DNA of 64,000 bases from Ascarosepion bandense (GCA_037127315.1 JBBBDQ010000192.1:1137501-1201500); one strand, 5' to 3'. Numbered from the stretch's first letter, positions 22,181 to 34,397 are shown. Notes: a model not told the origin generated them from the letters alone. Program-made: numbers and translations.

Positions 22181-22975
22181 GGTGGGCGGTGGAGAAATTT
22201 TCCATGTGAAAGTTTGAGAATCCCTTGTCTAACTCTCAGTCAAAATTTATTGTATCCATGAATTCGTTAAACGCGATCATTATCGTGTAAGACAGCATGT
22301 CGTGTTTTTATATATTCATTTAATTTTCTTCAGTATATTTTGGTCACAAATATTTTTAAAATATGTACTTACATCTATAAAATAATTTCAAGTAAACAGT
22401 AAAGCACAACAGAAAATGATAGTTTGAAAATATCATATTATTGGTATTAAATAATTCCTGTTGATCTATCGCTGTAGGTATAAGTCAAAAGTTTATCAAA
22501 CGGCACGCAGATGGTACCAAAATCGATATTTTCTACGTCATTTCAAATAACGTTACGTCGATTTAACCTACTTTAAAAAGTTATAGACGCGTAAACAATT
22601 ATGCCTGGCCACCTAACGTATACCAATGTCTTAAGCTAATTTTGTAGGCTTAGCCACTGTGGCCATATGCCATACTGAATTTAAAAAAATATCTTCATAT
22701 GTACATATGACATGTTAACGCTATATAATTCAACAAAAGAATATTAATTCTGAATTTTTGCATTACTAACAATAAAGCAAATTAAACTAAAGAAGTGAGC
22801 ATAAAAAATAAACAATCACAATATGCTGTCTTACACGATAATGATCCCGTTTAATGAAATTATGGATACACTAAACCTTGAGAGATCACAATCAGTTAGA
22901 CCAGGGTTTCTCAAACTTTGCATCATCACCCACTTTCACATGGAAAAAATCTTCCGCCATCCACCTTTGTAGTAA
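22181..22975. mobile_element. Fold-back element with ~120-150 bp inverted arms
   Basis: The left arm 22181-22298 (GGTGGGCGGTGGAGAAATTT... GTGTAAGACAGCAT) is mirrored, with indels, by 22823-22975. Inside the arms, GTTTGAGAATCCC / AGGGTTTCTCAAAC resembles the terminus of hAT transposons. About 520 bp of AT-rich spacer lies between. No transposase was found. Confidence 0.75.
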
Positions 22976-25023
22976 ACTAATGACGTAAACACAAAAATCA
23001 AAACCAAAATAACATTTTATAACGCTTGTAGGTTGTAATTGCCCTCTAATCTGGGATCGACTGTGAAAGTACCAATTAAATGCCCAAGGTTGTTGAAGCA
23101 AGAGCTATACATATATAGCTGTTGAAACAATTAGCTACCATTTTCTCCGGAATTTATGGTCGGCGAAATGATGTGGAAGAATGAAGAAAAACGACGCCAA
23201 ACTGCTACCATCTGGCAGTGATTCAGTAGAGTACAATGCTAACAAGGTTGGTAACATGACATTGATGAAGTGCAAGACACTTTTATATTTGAGGCCTTTG
23301 TGTGAAGTTACAATATTGACCAACACTGATTTGTAGTAAGCAATTGATTTGATCCTCGCACTAGTAATCTTTATATTGTACTCCAATCCAACGATCGCTA
23401 CTGCCTGCTTGCAAAATCCAACTCTAGAAGGACTTTTTATTTTGCCACAATGTTTTACTTCTGGACCCTAAGATAATACTTTCTTTAATCGTTGACAATA
23501 TCTTCAAGATTCATTTGCTAATAAGTTGAAATCGGTGTTATCTGCAAGCAGGTTAGTTTTGAATGTTAGAAATGTAGACTAAATACAAGGAATTTCAATT
23601 TTCCGTCTATACAGTCTTTGTGTATGCAACTGCACACATACATTATTTTATGAAACTTTTTAAAATTGCTAATTTTAAATATACTATCTGGGATAAATTT
23701 ATTCGAATAACATTTCATAATTAAATTTTGTTGTTTATGTATTTAAAATAATTAATAAAACATTTTGCATTATTAATATGATGGCCCGAATGTGTCACTA
23801 GTAACATTCAAGTGATACTGACTATAAGCAGATCTTATATGGCGTAAAGTTGCAAAAACACTTCCTCATGATTTCTTTTGCATAAGACCTTGTGCATCCA
23901 ATTAATGCAAAAGTAACAAGCGTTAGCTTTTGCATATTGTGAGGTACATGTTTTACATGTATCTTTTCAAGTTGAACAATTTTTTGTTTTTGCAATAATT
24001 TGCAACTGCATTTATCGTTTAAACGTCTAAGAAATAAACAGAAACTAGGAAAAGTGTTCCACATTGGTCAACATTTAAACACTTTCCCTTCTTGCTTGAC
24101 ATAGGAAATATAATTTTTTTAACAGTGGCTTGAAAAAAAAACGAGTTTATAAAGAGATTTCAGAATATAAGAAAACATTACTAAATCTGGAGAACAGCTT
24201 TCAACAGGTTTTACTGAATAAAATCTATTAAGAGAAAATAGATTCGTTACTTGGTCGGACTTCAAGAAAATTCTTCATTCTTCAATAGTCGGAAACTGGA
24301 TAAAATATTACTTCGCGATACTGCAGTGAGTAAGTGTTCCGCTTGAATGATTCATTGAAACCGAGGAGATTTTTTTTCTGGACAATGAAGTCCGTAAGTT
24401 GTAAATATGACGTAGCAAATAAAGATAATACTTGTACTTGTTGTTACATTGGTTGATCCGGCTCCGTCAAATTAATTTGTTGCATCCTGGACAAAAGCAG
24501 ACCAGGCTCGGCGGTTGGATAGAATTGAGCCAACTAATACTGTCCCAACGGCCGTAGCAGAAGTCGAATTAATCTGGATGTTCAAATTCATAGTAAGAGT
24601 CTCAGTAGGAATTCTGATTCACAAGCAGTTTTCAGCCGCAAGTATCAAACAAACATAGAGCTGTAATGACGTTTTTTCATATATAGCCTATTCATCAGAC
24701 TAATACTTTTTCGCTTGATGCGAAACCGATCAGAGATTCTAACAACTTGAATGTATCAACAAAATTCCTCGTCAAATCACTGAATTAAAACCAGAATCAT
24801 TTTCTTATGATAGAAGATTTGATTAAATTAAAAGGCAACGTAAAAGTCAAATGAATCCAGGGAAATATTTTGCTATTTTATGCTCAAAATAATACAGAAA
24901 AACATGTATCAACCAAACAATTAATTTTGTGGTTCACGTCAAATAATACAATGACAAGAACAGAACAGTGTTGTTTAATGGCAATAATATTTCAATAGGT
25001 ATACTTTTGCATTTTATACTTAC
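22976..25023. other. Intronic DNA, no identified feature
   Basis: Short minus-strand open frames at 23135-23386 and 23822-24064 resemble nothing I know. CCTGCTTGCA at about 23404 faces its inverse TGCAAGCAGG at about 23542. Confidence 0.4.
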
Positions 25024-25162
25024 CTAATGTTGAACTTAGATTATTAACAAATTTGCCTTTACACAACCTCATTATGAAACTCGACTTGCCGACTGCGGCG
25101 TCTCCAGCCAATACTACTTTGTACATTCGTTCTGGGTCCTTCATAGTCTTGGTATTCAGTAC
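25024..25162 (-). CDS. RASEF: RASEF-like gene, Rab domain P-loop exon
   Basis: A 139-bp exon with acceptor TTGTAG before 25162 and donor GTAAGT after 25024, phase 0 in and 1 out. It encodes [38 protein letters not shown] and [16 protein letters not shown] is the nucleotide-binding P-loop (G1) and the threonine in SSTL-G is the switch I residue that coordinates magnesium in Rab proteins. The [16 protein letters not shown] string is characteristic of RASEF/Rab45 among Rabs. It follows the linker exon at 28658-28885. The intron to the next exon is 4.5 kb. Confidence 0.96.
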
Positions 25163-26673
25163 CTACAAAGTTTTTCAAACGAGTAATATTAATGCCAAAA
25201 AATAGTTTATTTACACTTCTATGAATAAACTTTTAAAGTTACATTTAGAAAGTTATATATTAATCAGTAGCTTTTCCTATCTTAAATAAATTGCAATGTA
25301 GTAAATTGCAGTAAAACCTTTGTTCTTAACATGTTTTACTGATTTTCGGAGGAATTTTAGTAAATACAACGAAAATAAGAAATTATTAGAAGATATAGAC
25401 AGGTCTTTGCTGTATTATTAATATAGGGTCCTTTTTTATTTACACATTGGTTACGTTGTAAACAATTTATTTCCTTTATACATAAGCAGACATACATAAC
25501 AAGCGAATACTTGCATTTTCAAACTTCATAATAGAGATGAAATTCCTTTTCTTCATCTTCTTATTACTTACTTTTCAGCAACCAATAATGCCTAAACCAC
25601 ATAAGTAATTGTCCCTAAAGATATAAAAATTATTTACAAAAAAAGCACAAGTAATCTCTTTAAAATTAATTTACTGATTTATTGATCCTCCTCCCCACTA
25701 CCTAAAAAAAACACAGACTAGTTAGTTGAAAAGGTATCCATTGATATGGACATTTTAAATAATCATAATCTACTCTCATAACGAAAGTTCCAGGTAGTGA
25801 GAACATATCAAGTAGCAAAATATCCTATTTAGTTAATTAAAGACAGAGCTTTGATCAGCTTATCACTAATAATTTTAATGGCCTCGATTTGTCAGTGACT
25901 TCAGTTCATAAGGGAAAGATTTTATGTCCATTTGTGATGAAATCCAATCTCGGCTTTTCAGCAAATTGGCGCACTACTGCGTATCGAAACTACTTAAATT
26001 CTTAATTAATTCCTGCTGAAGCCGGTATAATGACCATTCTTATAAGGACTTGAAAAAAACAACAACTATACATGCCTTTTTATCGTTAAAAATGCACATT
26101 CAAAATTATTTTCCTTGGTGTATTACAAATTCCTGTCACTCATTATTGCGTTTTTAGTTTTTTGTATGGTTTGTGTAAAACTATGTTTGTGCTTTTCCAA
26201 GTAGCGACAAACCACTACTACTATTTGCGTGTTTTTTCATGAAGCTGTTCTCCATACATTCTTGTTTTCATGTGTTCTTTAGCATTCAACTATTTTATAA
26301 AATGTCTATTTTAATATATATATATATAGGTTGCGATGGATAAAGTGTCACCTAAATTACGTAAAAGTGCAAATGACACTAACATCTCATTCAACAGATA
26401 CATTTACTAAAAGTATCTTGAAATACTAAAGAGTAAATTTATTCAATAAAATCGTCATTGGCTTCAACCACCACCTCCAGGCTACTTCGGAATCCCCTGC
26501 GTCTGTTCTGGACGGTCTCCTTGTTTAAGTTGGTGAATGCTACCATAATCGTAAATGTAAAAACTACTAGCATCGGCGAAGGAATTCAAGCTTGACAGCG
26601 TTCTATAGTTGTATATCCAAGAGATCTAACACTATATAACTTGCAAGTGACTATCCAAAATTCCTGCAATAAA
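25163..26673. other. Intronic AT-rich DNA, no identified feature
   Basis: No protein similarity, microsatellite or terminal repeat of note apart from a short (AT)n near 26315. Confidence 0.45.
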
Positions 26674-26878
26674 TCAGTCAGTTAAGTGCCATACGTGATA
26701 CACGCTTTAGGCGATCATGTCTCAATCTGTCTTATTATTTAACCCATAACTGGAGGGAAGAGACGGATTAATACCTTTCCCAAGGGTATTTGTGCGTAAG
26801 CGAATACAAGGAGTTCAACTGAAATTTGAACTCGGCTCCCCGATTTGTCGTTCCGAGTCGATATCCAGGGCACCACAA
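26674..26878 (-). mobile_element. tRNA-derived SINE, internally deleted copy
   Basis: Read on the minus strand it has the tRNA-like head (box B near GAGTTCAAATTTC) and ends in CTTAACTGACTGA. Relative to other copies the middle part with the GAAA hairpin and the CTGCGGTAG stretch is missing. Confidence 0.8.
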
Positions 26879-27029
26879 ATAATGATCATTAAAAAAAAAA
26901 AAACAAGGAAATTATTACTAGTAAAAAAGAGAACCACCCTAAATCAGCCAAATCATTTATTCTCGTAGTTCAAATATGGTTACATTCTTTAGAATTTATC
27001 ATCTATTATAAAAGAAATATAGCTATAGG

Positions 27030-28256
27030 GCGATCTTTGCAAAGTGTTCGAAGCCATCATCAACGCCGAGATGGTACAACATCTCACAGCCCATAGACTC
27101 TTCTATGAGGGTGGTATTGAACGGACAAGCATGAATCACATGAATGTGGGTTTCCCTCAAGGCTCTATTCTCGCTCCTACGCTTTTTCTTATCTATATTA
27201 ACGATCTCCCTGACGTAATAAGATCCCAAGTGGGCATATATGCTGACGACACTACGGTTTACTCTCGTCTCGATCAAAAATCTACCGAAGCTGAAAAAGC
27301 AAACCTCGCTGCCGTGCCTTGAAAAGGACCTCCAATCCGTGGTGGACTGGGGTAAGAAATGGCTCGTAAATTTTAATACTTCCAAAACGAAGCTGCTATA
27401 TAATAAACACCACAGATAATCGTTCCTCCCACCTATTAACATGGATCAGGCTTCTCTCCCTGAAAGCGAAACACTGCGCCTCCTCGGGTTAACTCTCACA
27501 CCAGACCTCAAGTGGAATATCTATATAGAATCCATAGCTAAATCCGCTGCTAAGAAAGTCGGTTCTCTATGTAGAGCCAAGAGAGTTTCCCGTCCCAAAC
27601 ATATACAAGTCTACCATCCGCCCATGCATTGAGTATTGCTGCCATATCTGGTCCGGTGCTCCTGCTATCCACTTCGGTGTCCTTGACCGAATCCAACGGA
27701 GAATCTGTAATGTGATCTATCCTGACTTGGCAGCTAAGATACAGTCACTTTCTCACAGACGCAGTGTTGCTTCCCTGTGTCTCTTCTACAAATACTTTCA
27801 CGGCTTCTGCTCCGATGAACTTAGCTCACTGGTACCTTCTATATATGAATTTCCCCAAGCCACAAGATTAGCAACTAGGTCCCACCCTTTTACTGTGAAG
27901 CCAATAAATTATAAATTCTACTTCATCAGCTTCTTTTCTCGCACTTCCCGCCCGTGGAATTCTCTTCCGCATACTTTCTTTCCTGACAGTTACACTCTTC
28001 AAGAATTTAAATGTAAAGTCAATAGTCATCTCCTGTCTCACTAACTTACATCTTATCTCTCTCATGCTTTTCTACATCTACCCCATTCTCATCAGTACTC
28101 TCTTCCCTCCCCTACTCTCTTCCTGACACCCACTGCAACCTCTCTCTCTTCATAACAGTCCTCCTATGTAACCCCCTGCACAACAATAGCAGGAAAATGC
28201 CTTGCTTGGGACGACACGATTTTAAAAAAATATAGAAATATATATATAAAAAAATA
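27030..28256 (+). pseudogene. Jockey/CR1-like LINE, 5'-truncated reverse transcriptase
   Basis: Plus frames read [20 protein letters not shown] and [14 protein letters not shown] (polymerase active site YADD), then after shifts DLQSVVDWGKKWLVNFN, LRLLGLTLTPDLKWNIYIES and SIYEFPQATRLATRSHPF, ending SRPWNSLPHTFF and KCKVNSHLLSH. The C-terminal 110 codons are open. An A/T-rich tail closes the element near 28256. The polymerase N-terminus is deleted ([12 protein letters not shown] joins directly to the GFPQGS region). It belongs to the same family as the larger minus-strand element at 45.1-47.9 kb. Confidence 0.88.
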
Positions 28257-28657
28257 AAACATTCTATTCACTTTTCTCCTGTTCCTGAGATTGCTAGTCT
28301 TCCGAAGTCGACTATTTGGACTATGATCTCAGATCTGAACATCTTTGAAAATAAGAAATTTAGTATTGCTATGACATCGTGATCAGTTATATGCGCAGTA
28401 TATCATCCTAATACATATCTGCATTATCCTAGCATAAAAATAAGAGAATTATTTGCCCATGATCAATACTTTTGTTGATGATTCAAATCTATATACTTTG
28501 CATAAATTTATCGGGTTGCTTATCATGTCAGACACTTGTTAATTTTATGTTTGCTTTCGCACGAGATAATTTATGGACAGAGAAACAAATAAACGTACAG
28601 AAAGTCAAAGCTATTCATTATCATATATGATTGAGCGAAAAAGACAAGTATACTAAC

Positions 28658-28885
28658 CTCTTGTTGAGTGTTGGCTCCTCTACGATTAGTCCGTGAAGGT
28701 GACTGTAGCTGAACTGAATTTGTAAATTCATTATTTGTATCTCTACCGAGACTGCGTAAGCTGCGATTCGAGCCACAACTACCAGCTGAACCAGAATACC
28801 GGCTGGCTACTTTGAATAAATCCGTGTCTTGGTCATCCGTCTGAATTTCAGTTTCTGTATCCATTTCGTCGTGGGATTCTTGTTC
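28658..28885 (-). CDS. RASEF: RASEF-like gene, acidic/serine-rich linker exon
   Basis: A 228-bp exon (76 codons, phase 0 to 0) with acceptor TTTCAG before 28885 and donor GTTAGT after 28658. It encodes EQESHDEMDTETEIQTDDQD, then TDLFKVASRYSGSAGSCGSN and ending RTNRRGANTQQE. The acidic start and the Ser/Arg-rich rest form the low-complexity linker between coiled coil and Rab domain in this family. It lies only 208 bp from the preceding exon, the shortest intron in the window. The amino acid sequence is poorly conserved, so splice signals and phase carry the call. Confidence 0.88.
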
Positions 28886-29093
28886 CTGAAAATAAATAGA
28901 CTTAACTTTTGAAATGATACTTCTATGTTGTCTATAGATTGGGGATACGTTAAAATATAAAAATGCCAGATACGAAAAAAATCAGATAAAAATAAATATA
29001 TTATACTGAATTTTATGCGAGTAATTCATTTGAATAAATGCATTCGTTTTCCGTATCATGCTAATCTTTTCTCCGCAAAAATTATTTTCTTAC

Positions 29094-29212
29094 TTCATAT
29101 GTAGGTCTAGCTCGTTTGTGTCGACGTCCCTTTCTCAATTCGCAATTGGGACTAGCGCACTCAGACTCTGTGTCCATATCACATGCATCACGGATTGTTG
29201 AATGGCCACTAT
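29094..29212 (-). CDS. RASEF: RASEF-like gene, linker exon with DSGHSTIRD
   Basis: A 119-bp exon, acceptor TTGCAG before 29212, donor GTAAGA after 29094, phase 1 in and 0 out. It encodes (D)SGHSTIRDACDMDTESECAS then a basic stretch with RKGRRHKRARPTYE. The DSGxSTxRD motif is shared with vertebrate RASEF, where it also lies between coiled coil and Rab domain. The first aspartate codon is split: G from the exon at 33493 and AT here. The basic RKGRRHKRAR run could be a localisation or membrane-contact signal, but that is inference. Confidence 0.9.
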
Positions 29213-30707
29213 CTGCAAGATAAACATTGATAACAGTAGCAGTTTTTCAATGAAAACGAAATTTAATTTTGATATTATTACGGATACTAAATATACAGTT
29301 TTTTGGGTTTCTCTTTTATTTTTTGCTTTATTATTTAACGGATGTAGGCTTATATTAACTAATCTCAACAAAATGATTTGATTTTGTAAAGTTTTTTTCC
29401 TAATATTATTTTTTTTACTATTAACTAGTAATGAACTAATATTTTGTAGTAATTAGCAACCATGTCACTCATTTTAATTCTTTCTGCAAACAAATTGTAG
29501 ACAAAAAATATGGTGTTAAGGAAGGTTGGTAAAATCTTGCAGCTGAGATGATGTCTAAGCTTAACTCCTCGTTTACTTAAAAGTATTAATAAAAATAAAA
29601 GTTTATAGGCAACTTAAAGACAGGACCTTAAAGAAATTAAGTATTTTGAAATATATAAATATATGTATGCCAGGAGGAAAAATTAGCTATTACTTTGTTC
29701 AGAGAAAGAAAAGAAAATACTAAATGAAAGATCAGAAATTATGTCCAAATGTAATCATACCCATAAATACTTACTAGGATCAAACAAACATGGATGAAAG
29801 TTTTCTAAGATCTTTAAATAACTTCTCCTTAATTGTTGTGGATTCTTGTTGAGAAACCACACAAAATAATAATTAACAAAAACAGATATGGAAATAGAAA
29901 ATGTAAGTTATATTGAACAAAAATATACAAACTGGAACACTGTTTAGTCAGTTCAGGAATACTAGGAATACTGTTAGTAAGAATCAATATATATATATAC
30001 AATCTTGTAGTGAAGAAGTATGTTCGGATAATGAGTCTATATTCTTACTGACCAACTAGCGGCGGTAAAACTACTCAACCCCTTACAAGTACTACTGTTC
30101 TCTGTATAGGCAAAATTATATGTACACATCAGGTGAATCCATTCTTATGTGTAAAAAGAGGTCTCCCCAACACTAATTTTGAAAAATTTTCGGTTGTTTG
30201 AAAATTCCAGTCGCACGTTCGTAAAAAAAAAATCCCTGTTCAAGCGTTTGAAAAATGGTAAAATCAGTTATTGTAAATTACCTGAAGATACCGAGAAAGT
30301 TGAAACCTAGGTCGCGGAAATAAGTCATTTCTAACTGAAAAATATTCAAAAGTTCTACAATATAATTTTATTGAATACATTTAATACAACTGTGTACTGG
30401 TCTAATTTAATTATGACCAAAAACTAACTGATTATATATATATATCATTACGTTTGAGCTCTCTAGAGAAGAAAATTTTAAAAATAGTTTCCACTTCTGC
30501 GATATAAACAATATTCTTCAGAAACGAATCGAGTTCTTTCAGTGACTGGCGTGTGTATACACTGCTTATATAGAACACATTAAAATTTCCCTTTTCTGAT
30601 TCCATTTGCCTAAATCGATCAAGTTTCGATCCCGGCCAGAAGCAAGTTGATGTGTCGAGCCACACTGATGCGCTGTGTTACAGCGAAACAGGCTTGTATG
30701 TGGATGA

Positions 30708-30709
<2 letters not shown>
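29213..30709. other. Intronic AT-rich DNA, no identified feature
   Basis: Nothing coding was recognised. A segment near 30620-30690 with TCGATCCCGGCC resembles a polymerase III box B and could be a SINE trace. Confidence 0.35.

Positions 30710-30755
<46 letters not shown>
30710..30755. repeat. (AT)n microsatellite
   Basis: Uninterrupted AT run of about 46 bases. Confidence 0.95.
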
Positions 30756-30756
<1 letters not shown>

Positions 30757-30917
30757 TAAAAACTAATTCGTCTATAAGCATAATATATGCAATATTTTAG
30801 AAGATAAAAGAAAATATCAAGAATACAAATTTATGCCGAATTGTTTGTCAGCAAAGCGTAGATTATTTAAATATTTTTTAAAACATAAAGATTCTTTGAT
30901 AGGGAAGAAAATATAAA

Positions 30918-31159
30918 TGTTGCTTGTAGCTGTTGTATCGTCGAGGTGGTAAACACTACACAGATGATAAATAATATCTTATTCGGTAGATACAATATAA
31001 TAGTCCGTAGTAGATCGCAACAATATGGGTGGTTGAGTTAGCAAGTGACACGCAGGTTAACAGTAGTCCTCAGCTCACACTAACTAACTTCTTCCTTCAA
31101 CGGATTCATTTTTCCATGTATAAGTAAACCCAGTCACGTGATCGAGCCACGTCACAACA
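30918..31159 (-). repeat. Gypsy 3' LTR (242 bp)
   Basis: On the minus strand it begins TGTTGTGACG and ends AAGCAACA, giving TGTTG...CAACA ends. It is immediately preceded by the purine-rich tract GGGGAGGAAGA (31160-31170), as expected of a polypurine tract primer. A TATA-like TTATACA and an AATAAG are inside. No second copy was found in the window. Confidence 0.65.
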
Positions 31160-32970
31160 TCTTCCTCCCCGTTAAGATTTTTTTAATGTCCTCTGGACAT
31201 TATATTTTTTCTCTTAGGGAAAATCTCCAATATTCCCGTAGGGGAGTGTTTACGTTTGCTCGATCGTCTATAACTGGAATGAACCTTTTTTTATTTGGTT
31301 TAAGTGTCTGCTAACCTTCCACTTAGGATGTTTAATTACATACAACATACTTCCAATTTTTCTTTCTCTAACGCCTTCTAACCAAGTACTTTTTCCTAAG
31401 TGATAGTTCAAAAAGTAAATTTTTTCTCCTGGTATAAAACGTTTCTTGCAAGTAATATCACTACTCTTTGAATTATATTTTGACGAAATTAATTTGTCGA
31501 ATCTTTATCAAGTTTTCTTTGCGAGCATTAATTCTGTTGGGCTCATACCCGTATTCGGATTTGGTGTAATTCTATATATCGACAAGAATTTCTGTAGCTC
31601 TTCATTTTCAGTTTCAACACGATCTGCTTTTTTTATTGCTCTTTTGAACACATCGTTGAATCTTTCTACCAATCCGTTTGACCTCGGATGGTAAGGTGGC
31701 AATCTTATGTGTGTTATTGCCAACAGTTTGCAGAAATCTTCAAATTCTTTTTAACTAAATTGTGTGCCGTTATCCGACACGATTGTTTCAGGCACCCCAA
31801 ATCTAGCGAATATCTTGAAATGTATTGATAGTAAATTTCGTAGTAGGCGTTTTACATTTTATTACTTCCGGCCATTTCGTGAAACTGTCCACAATCACGA
31901 GATATTAAACTCCTCTCATTGGTCTAGCGTAACAATGTGTAACCTCGACCAAGGTTTATCAGTTTTAAGCCATGGATTAAATTTTGTAGCAGGTGCCTTT
32001 GTCTGACTTCTCTATGTCTTTGTCCATGCCTGGCCAGTACACATAACTTCTCATTAGGGACCTCTTCCTGCTCATTCCAGGATGACCAATATGGAACTCT
32101 TTTAATATTTTTTTAGTTAGTACTGCGAGTATGACTACCCGTTCTCCATACATTAATTGTCCGTAGCATATCGAGAATATGTTGTGCACTTTTTTATTTT
32201 TTCATCCATTAATTCTTTTTTCGTCTTTCGCCCTGAGTCTAATTTCGTCCAGCGTGACTGGTAATTCTTTAATCGTATTTTACGTACTTAATTTCTATTC
32301 AGACATTAATGACGCAATGATCGTTTCCTCTAGTGGCTTTCGGAATTAGTCTCGATATCCATTCGCATGAACTATCTTGTTTGATGGTAAAAATTGCATT
32401 TTGAAAGAATAATTCAGTAGAATTGTCGCCCATCTTCGGAATTCCTTTTTTGGATCCGAATATTGTCAACAAGGGACGGTGATCAGTTTAAAGAGTAAAC
32501 TGCCTTCCGTATATATACTTATGGGAATTTTTAAGTGCAAAGATAATTGCTAAACCTTCTTTATCTGAGAATAGTTTAACTCTGCAGGCAGCAGTGTTCT
32601 TGAAACATGATGTACTGGTTTTAGACTACCGTCATCTTCTTTATGTAGTAACACAGCTTCTATGCCATAGTTGCTGGCGTCACTTGCGACATATATTTCT
32701 TTCTTTGGATCTAAATGTGCCAGTGCTAAGTCTGAAGTTAAAGCATTTTTTAATTTTGTAAATGCTTTTTGGCACTCTTCCGACCAGACAAATTTCACAC
32801 CTTTTAAAGTAGGTGATTTAACGGCGCTCTCAATATATGCGTGTCTGTGATATAACTACTATAGTAATTAGCCAAACCCAAAAATGACGCTACGTTCTTT
32901 GGAACTGGCATATTTTTTATTGCTTCTTTTCTCTTTGTATCTGGTGTTCGACCCTTTTCATTTATTATCT
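31160..32970 (-). pseudogene. Gypsy pol: RNase H and integrase
   Basis: From 32960 down: GLANYYS and VKFVWSEECQKAFTKLKNAL with KKEIYVASDASNYGIEAVLL (RNase H), then FHIGHPGMSRKRSLMRSYVY with WPGMDKDIE (integrase H2C2 finger), YLVIVDSFTKWPEVIK, TIVSDNGTQF, a stop, then YHPRSNGLVERF and YRITPNPNTGMSPTELMLAK. All three integrase acidic residues (VD, SDNG, VERF) are still present, so decay is recent relative to the other Gypsy pieces. At least one stop and several frameshifts interrupt the frame. The reverse transcriptase is missing at the right end. The 3' LTR follows at 30918. Confidence 0.9.
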
Positions 32971-33492
32971 AATCCAGATATTTTATTTCCCTCAGGAAAA
33001 AATTCACATTTATCAATGGATAAATGTGAATACATAATACCGGAAAAGAGCAGTCTAGACCGTGGTTCAATAAACCGACAGTTTCCCGTTAAGGCTGAAA
33101 GAAGAAAATCTGTATTCCCCAAACATACCTATATTTTCAAATTTAAAAGTTGAATTTCATTCTGAATAGTTAAATTAAACTCACACATAATTTTTTTTCT
33201 GTCTTTTTCCATCCATATTAACTCTTTAATTAAAAAGCGTATTGTTTTCTACATTCAAATGTAAATCATTTTCACAGCAACGAGTCAACATTGCCTGATG
33301 ACGAGGTAAAATCTCGAAACAGAAATTACCGTGTCGCAATGTAAATTTAATTAATTTTAAATAAAAAACAAAATATATATATATACTCTTAAAAACTGTT
33401 ACAAAAATTTTTCTTTTTTTCTTTTTTGACTCCTTTCCCTTTTTTCCGTCTGCCTTCTTGTGAACATATCCATTTTTGAAGCGTTGACTCAC
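32971..33492. other. Intronic DNA, no identified feature
   Basis: AT-rich sequence between the Gypsy relic and the linker exon. TTTATCAATGGATAAA near 33009 is a short inverted repeat. Confidence 0.4.
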
Positions 33493-33626
33493 CAATATCT
33501 TCAGTAATGCTATCCTCTTCGTAACTGCCTTTACGCACTCTGTGAAACAAATTTGGTCTTCTTGCTAGTGCTTCCGCTATGACGACTTCTTCGGCCAGCG
33601 AAGTAGCAGCTCGGGATGGTTGCCCA
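33493..33626 (-). CDS. RASEF: RASEF-like gene, linker exon ending in EDSITEDI
   Basis: A 134-bp exon with acceptor AATATAG before 33626 and donor GTGAGT after 33493, phase 2 in and 1 out. It encodes GQPSRAATSLAEEVVIAEAL, ARRPNLFHRVRKGSYEEDSI and TEDI. Its last base G joins AT of the next exon to give aspartate, producing TEDIDSGHSTIRD, which resembles the acidic run before DSGxSTxRD in vertebrate RASEF. The stretch is less AT-rich than its flanks and the other frames are closed. I found it by phase and composition rather than direct similarity. Confidence 0.8.
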
Positions 33627-33908
33627 CTATATTATGAAATATACAGAGAGCCAGTTTTCTAATAATTATACAGCGTGAATATGTTTTATCAAATCACTTA
33701 CTAGTAAAAATGCAAGCTTTATTTAAACTTAAAATATTAAACAAATAATATTTCAGGTGATAAAATATTTTTGCAAACATAACATAAAATTATGCTGTAT
33801 CTTTTAAAGCACGTTGGTTATTTATTGAAGGATTCTGGTTAGTTTGAAATCAAAATATGAAGGAAAATGTTAAGAAATACTAAAGTCTCTAAAATTCAGT
33901 AAAATATT

Positions 33909-34192
33909 CAATCAGTCAAGTGCCATACGTGATACACGCTTGGGCGATCATGTCTTGAAAGAGACATGACTGACTGGGCAGAAGATTATCCCACAGTAAG
34001 TTACCATTACTTTCTGCAGTAGACTGGTTGCCAGCCAAGGCTATAACCCATAACTGGAAGAAAGAGACGGAATACCTTTCCCAAGGGTATTTGCGCGTAA
34101 GTGAGTGCAAGGAATTCAACTGGAATTCGAACTCGGCTCCCCGATTTATCGTTCCAAGTCGATATCCACTGCACCACAACGCACATCCCCCT
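33909..34192 (-). mobile_element. tRNA-derived SINE with 11-bp target duplication
   Basis: AGTAAAATATT occurs at 33898-33908 and 34193-34203. The minus strand carries a tRNA-like head: box A-like GTGGTGCAGTGGATATCG and box B GAGTTCGAATTCC. Towards the other end is a hairpin of CATGTCTT/GAGACATG type with a GAAA loop. The tail is CTTGACTGATTG rather than poly(A). Confidence 0.92.
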
Positions 34193-34279
34193 AGTAAAAT
34201 ATTAGATTGCTTAAAAATGTTCTTAAAATATTAAGATTACTGGGTAGCTAAAAACAATTATTTTGAAAAAGGCATTCAC

Positions 34280-34397
34280 CTTGCATTCCTCAAGTAATTT
34301 TTTAGTTCTTTCTCCCTTGAATTTCTCAAACATTCGGCTGTCAATAAATCATCCAACACGTCAGCAAAAACCCACCGTTTCTTTTTAAGATGCTTTT
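34280..34397 (-). CDS. RASEF: Candidate RASEF-like exon inside a transposon-family copy
   Basis: A 118-bp segment with acceptor ATCGCAG before 34397 and donor GTGAAT after 34280 is open for 38 codons: KHLKKKRWVFADVLDDLLTA then ECLRNSREKELKNYLRNA. It enters in phase 1 and leaves in phase 2, exactly what is needed between the exon at 43945 (phase 1 out) and that at 33493 (phase 2 in). The peptide is basic and helical in look; I do not recall it from vertebrate RASEF. Sequence flanking and including it is related to repeat copies at 59105-59690 and, more distantly, 48921-50390, where the frame is broken. It may be an exonised repeat or a false positive. Confidence 0.5.
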
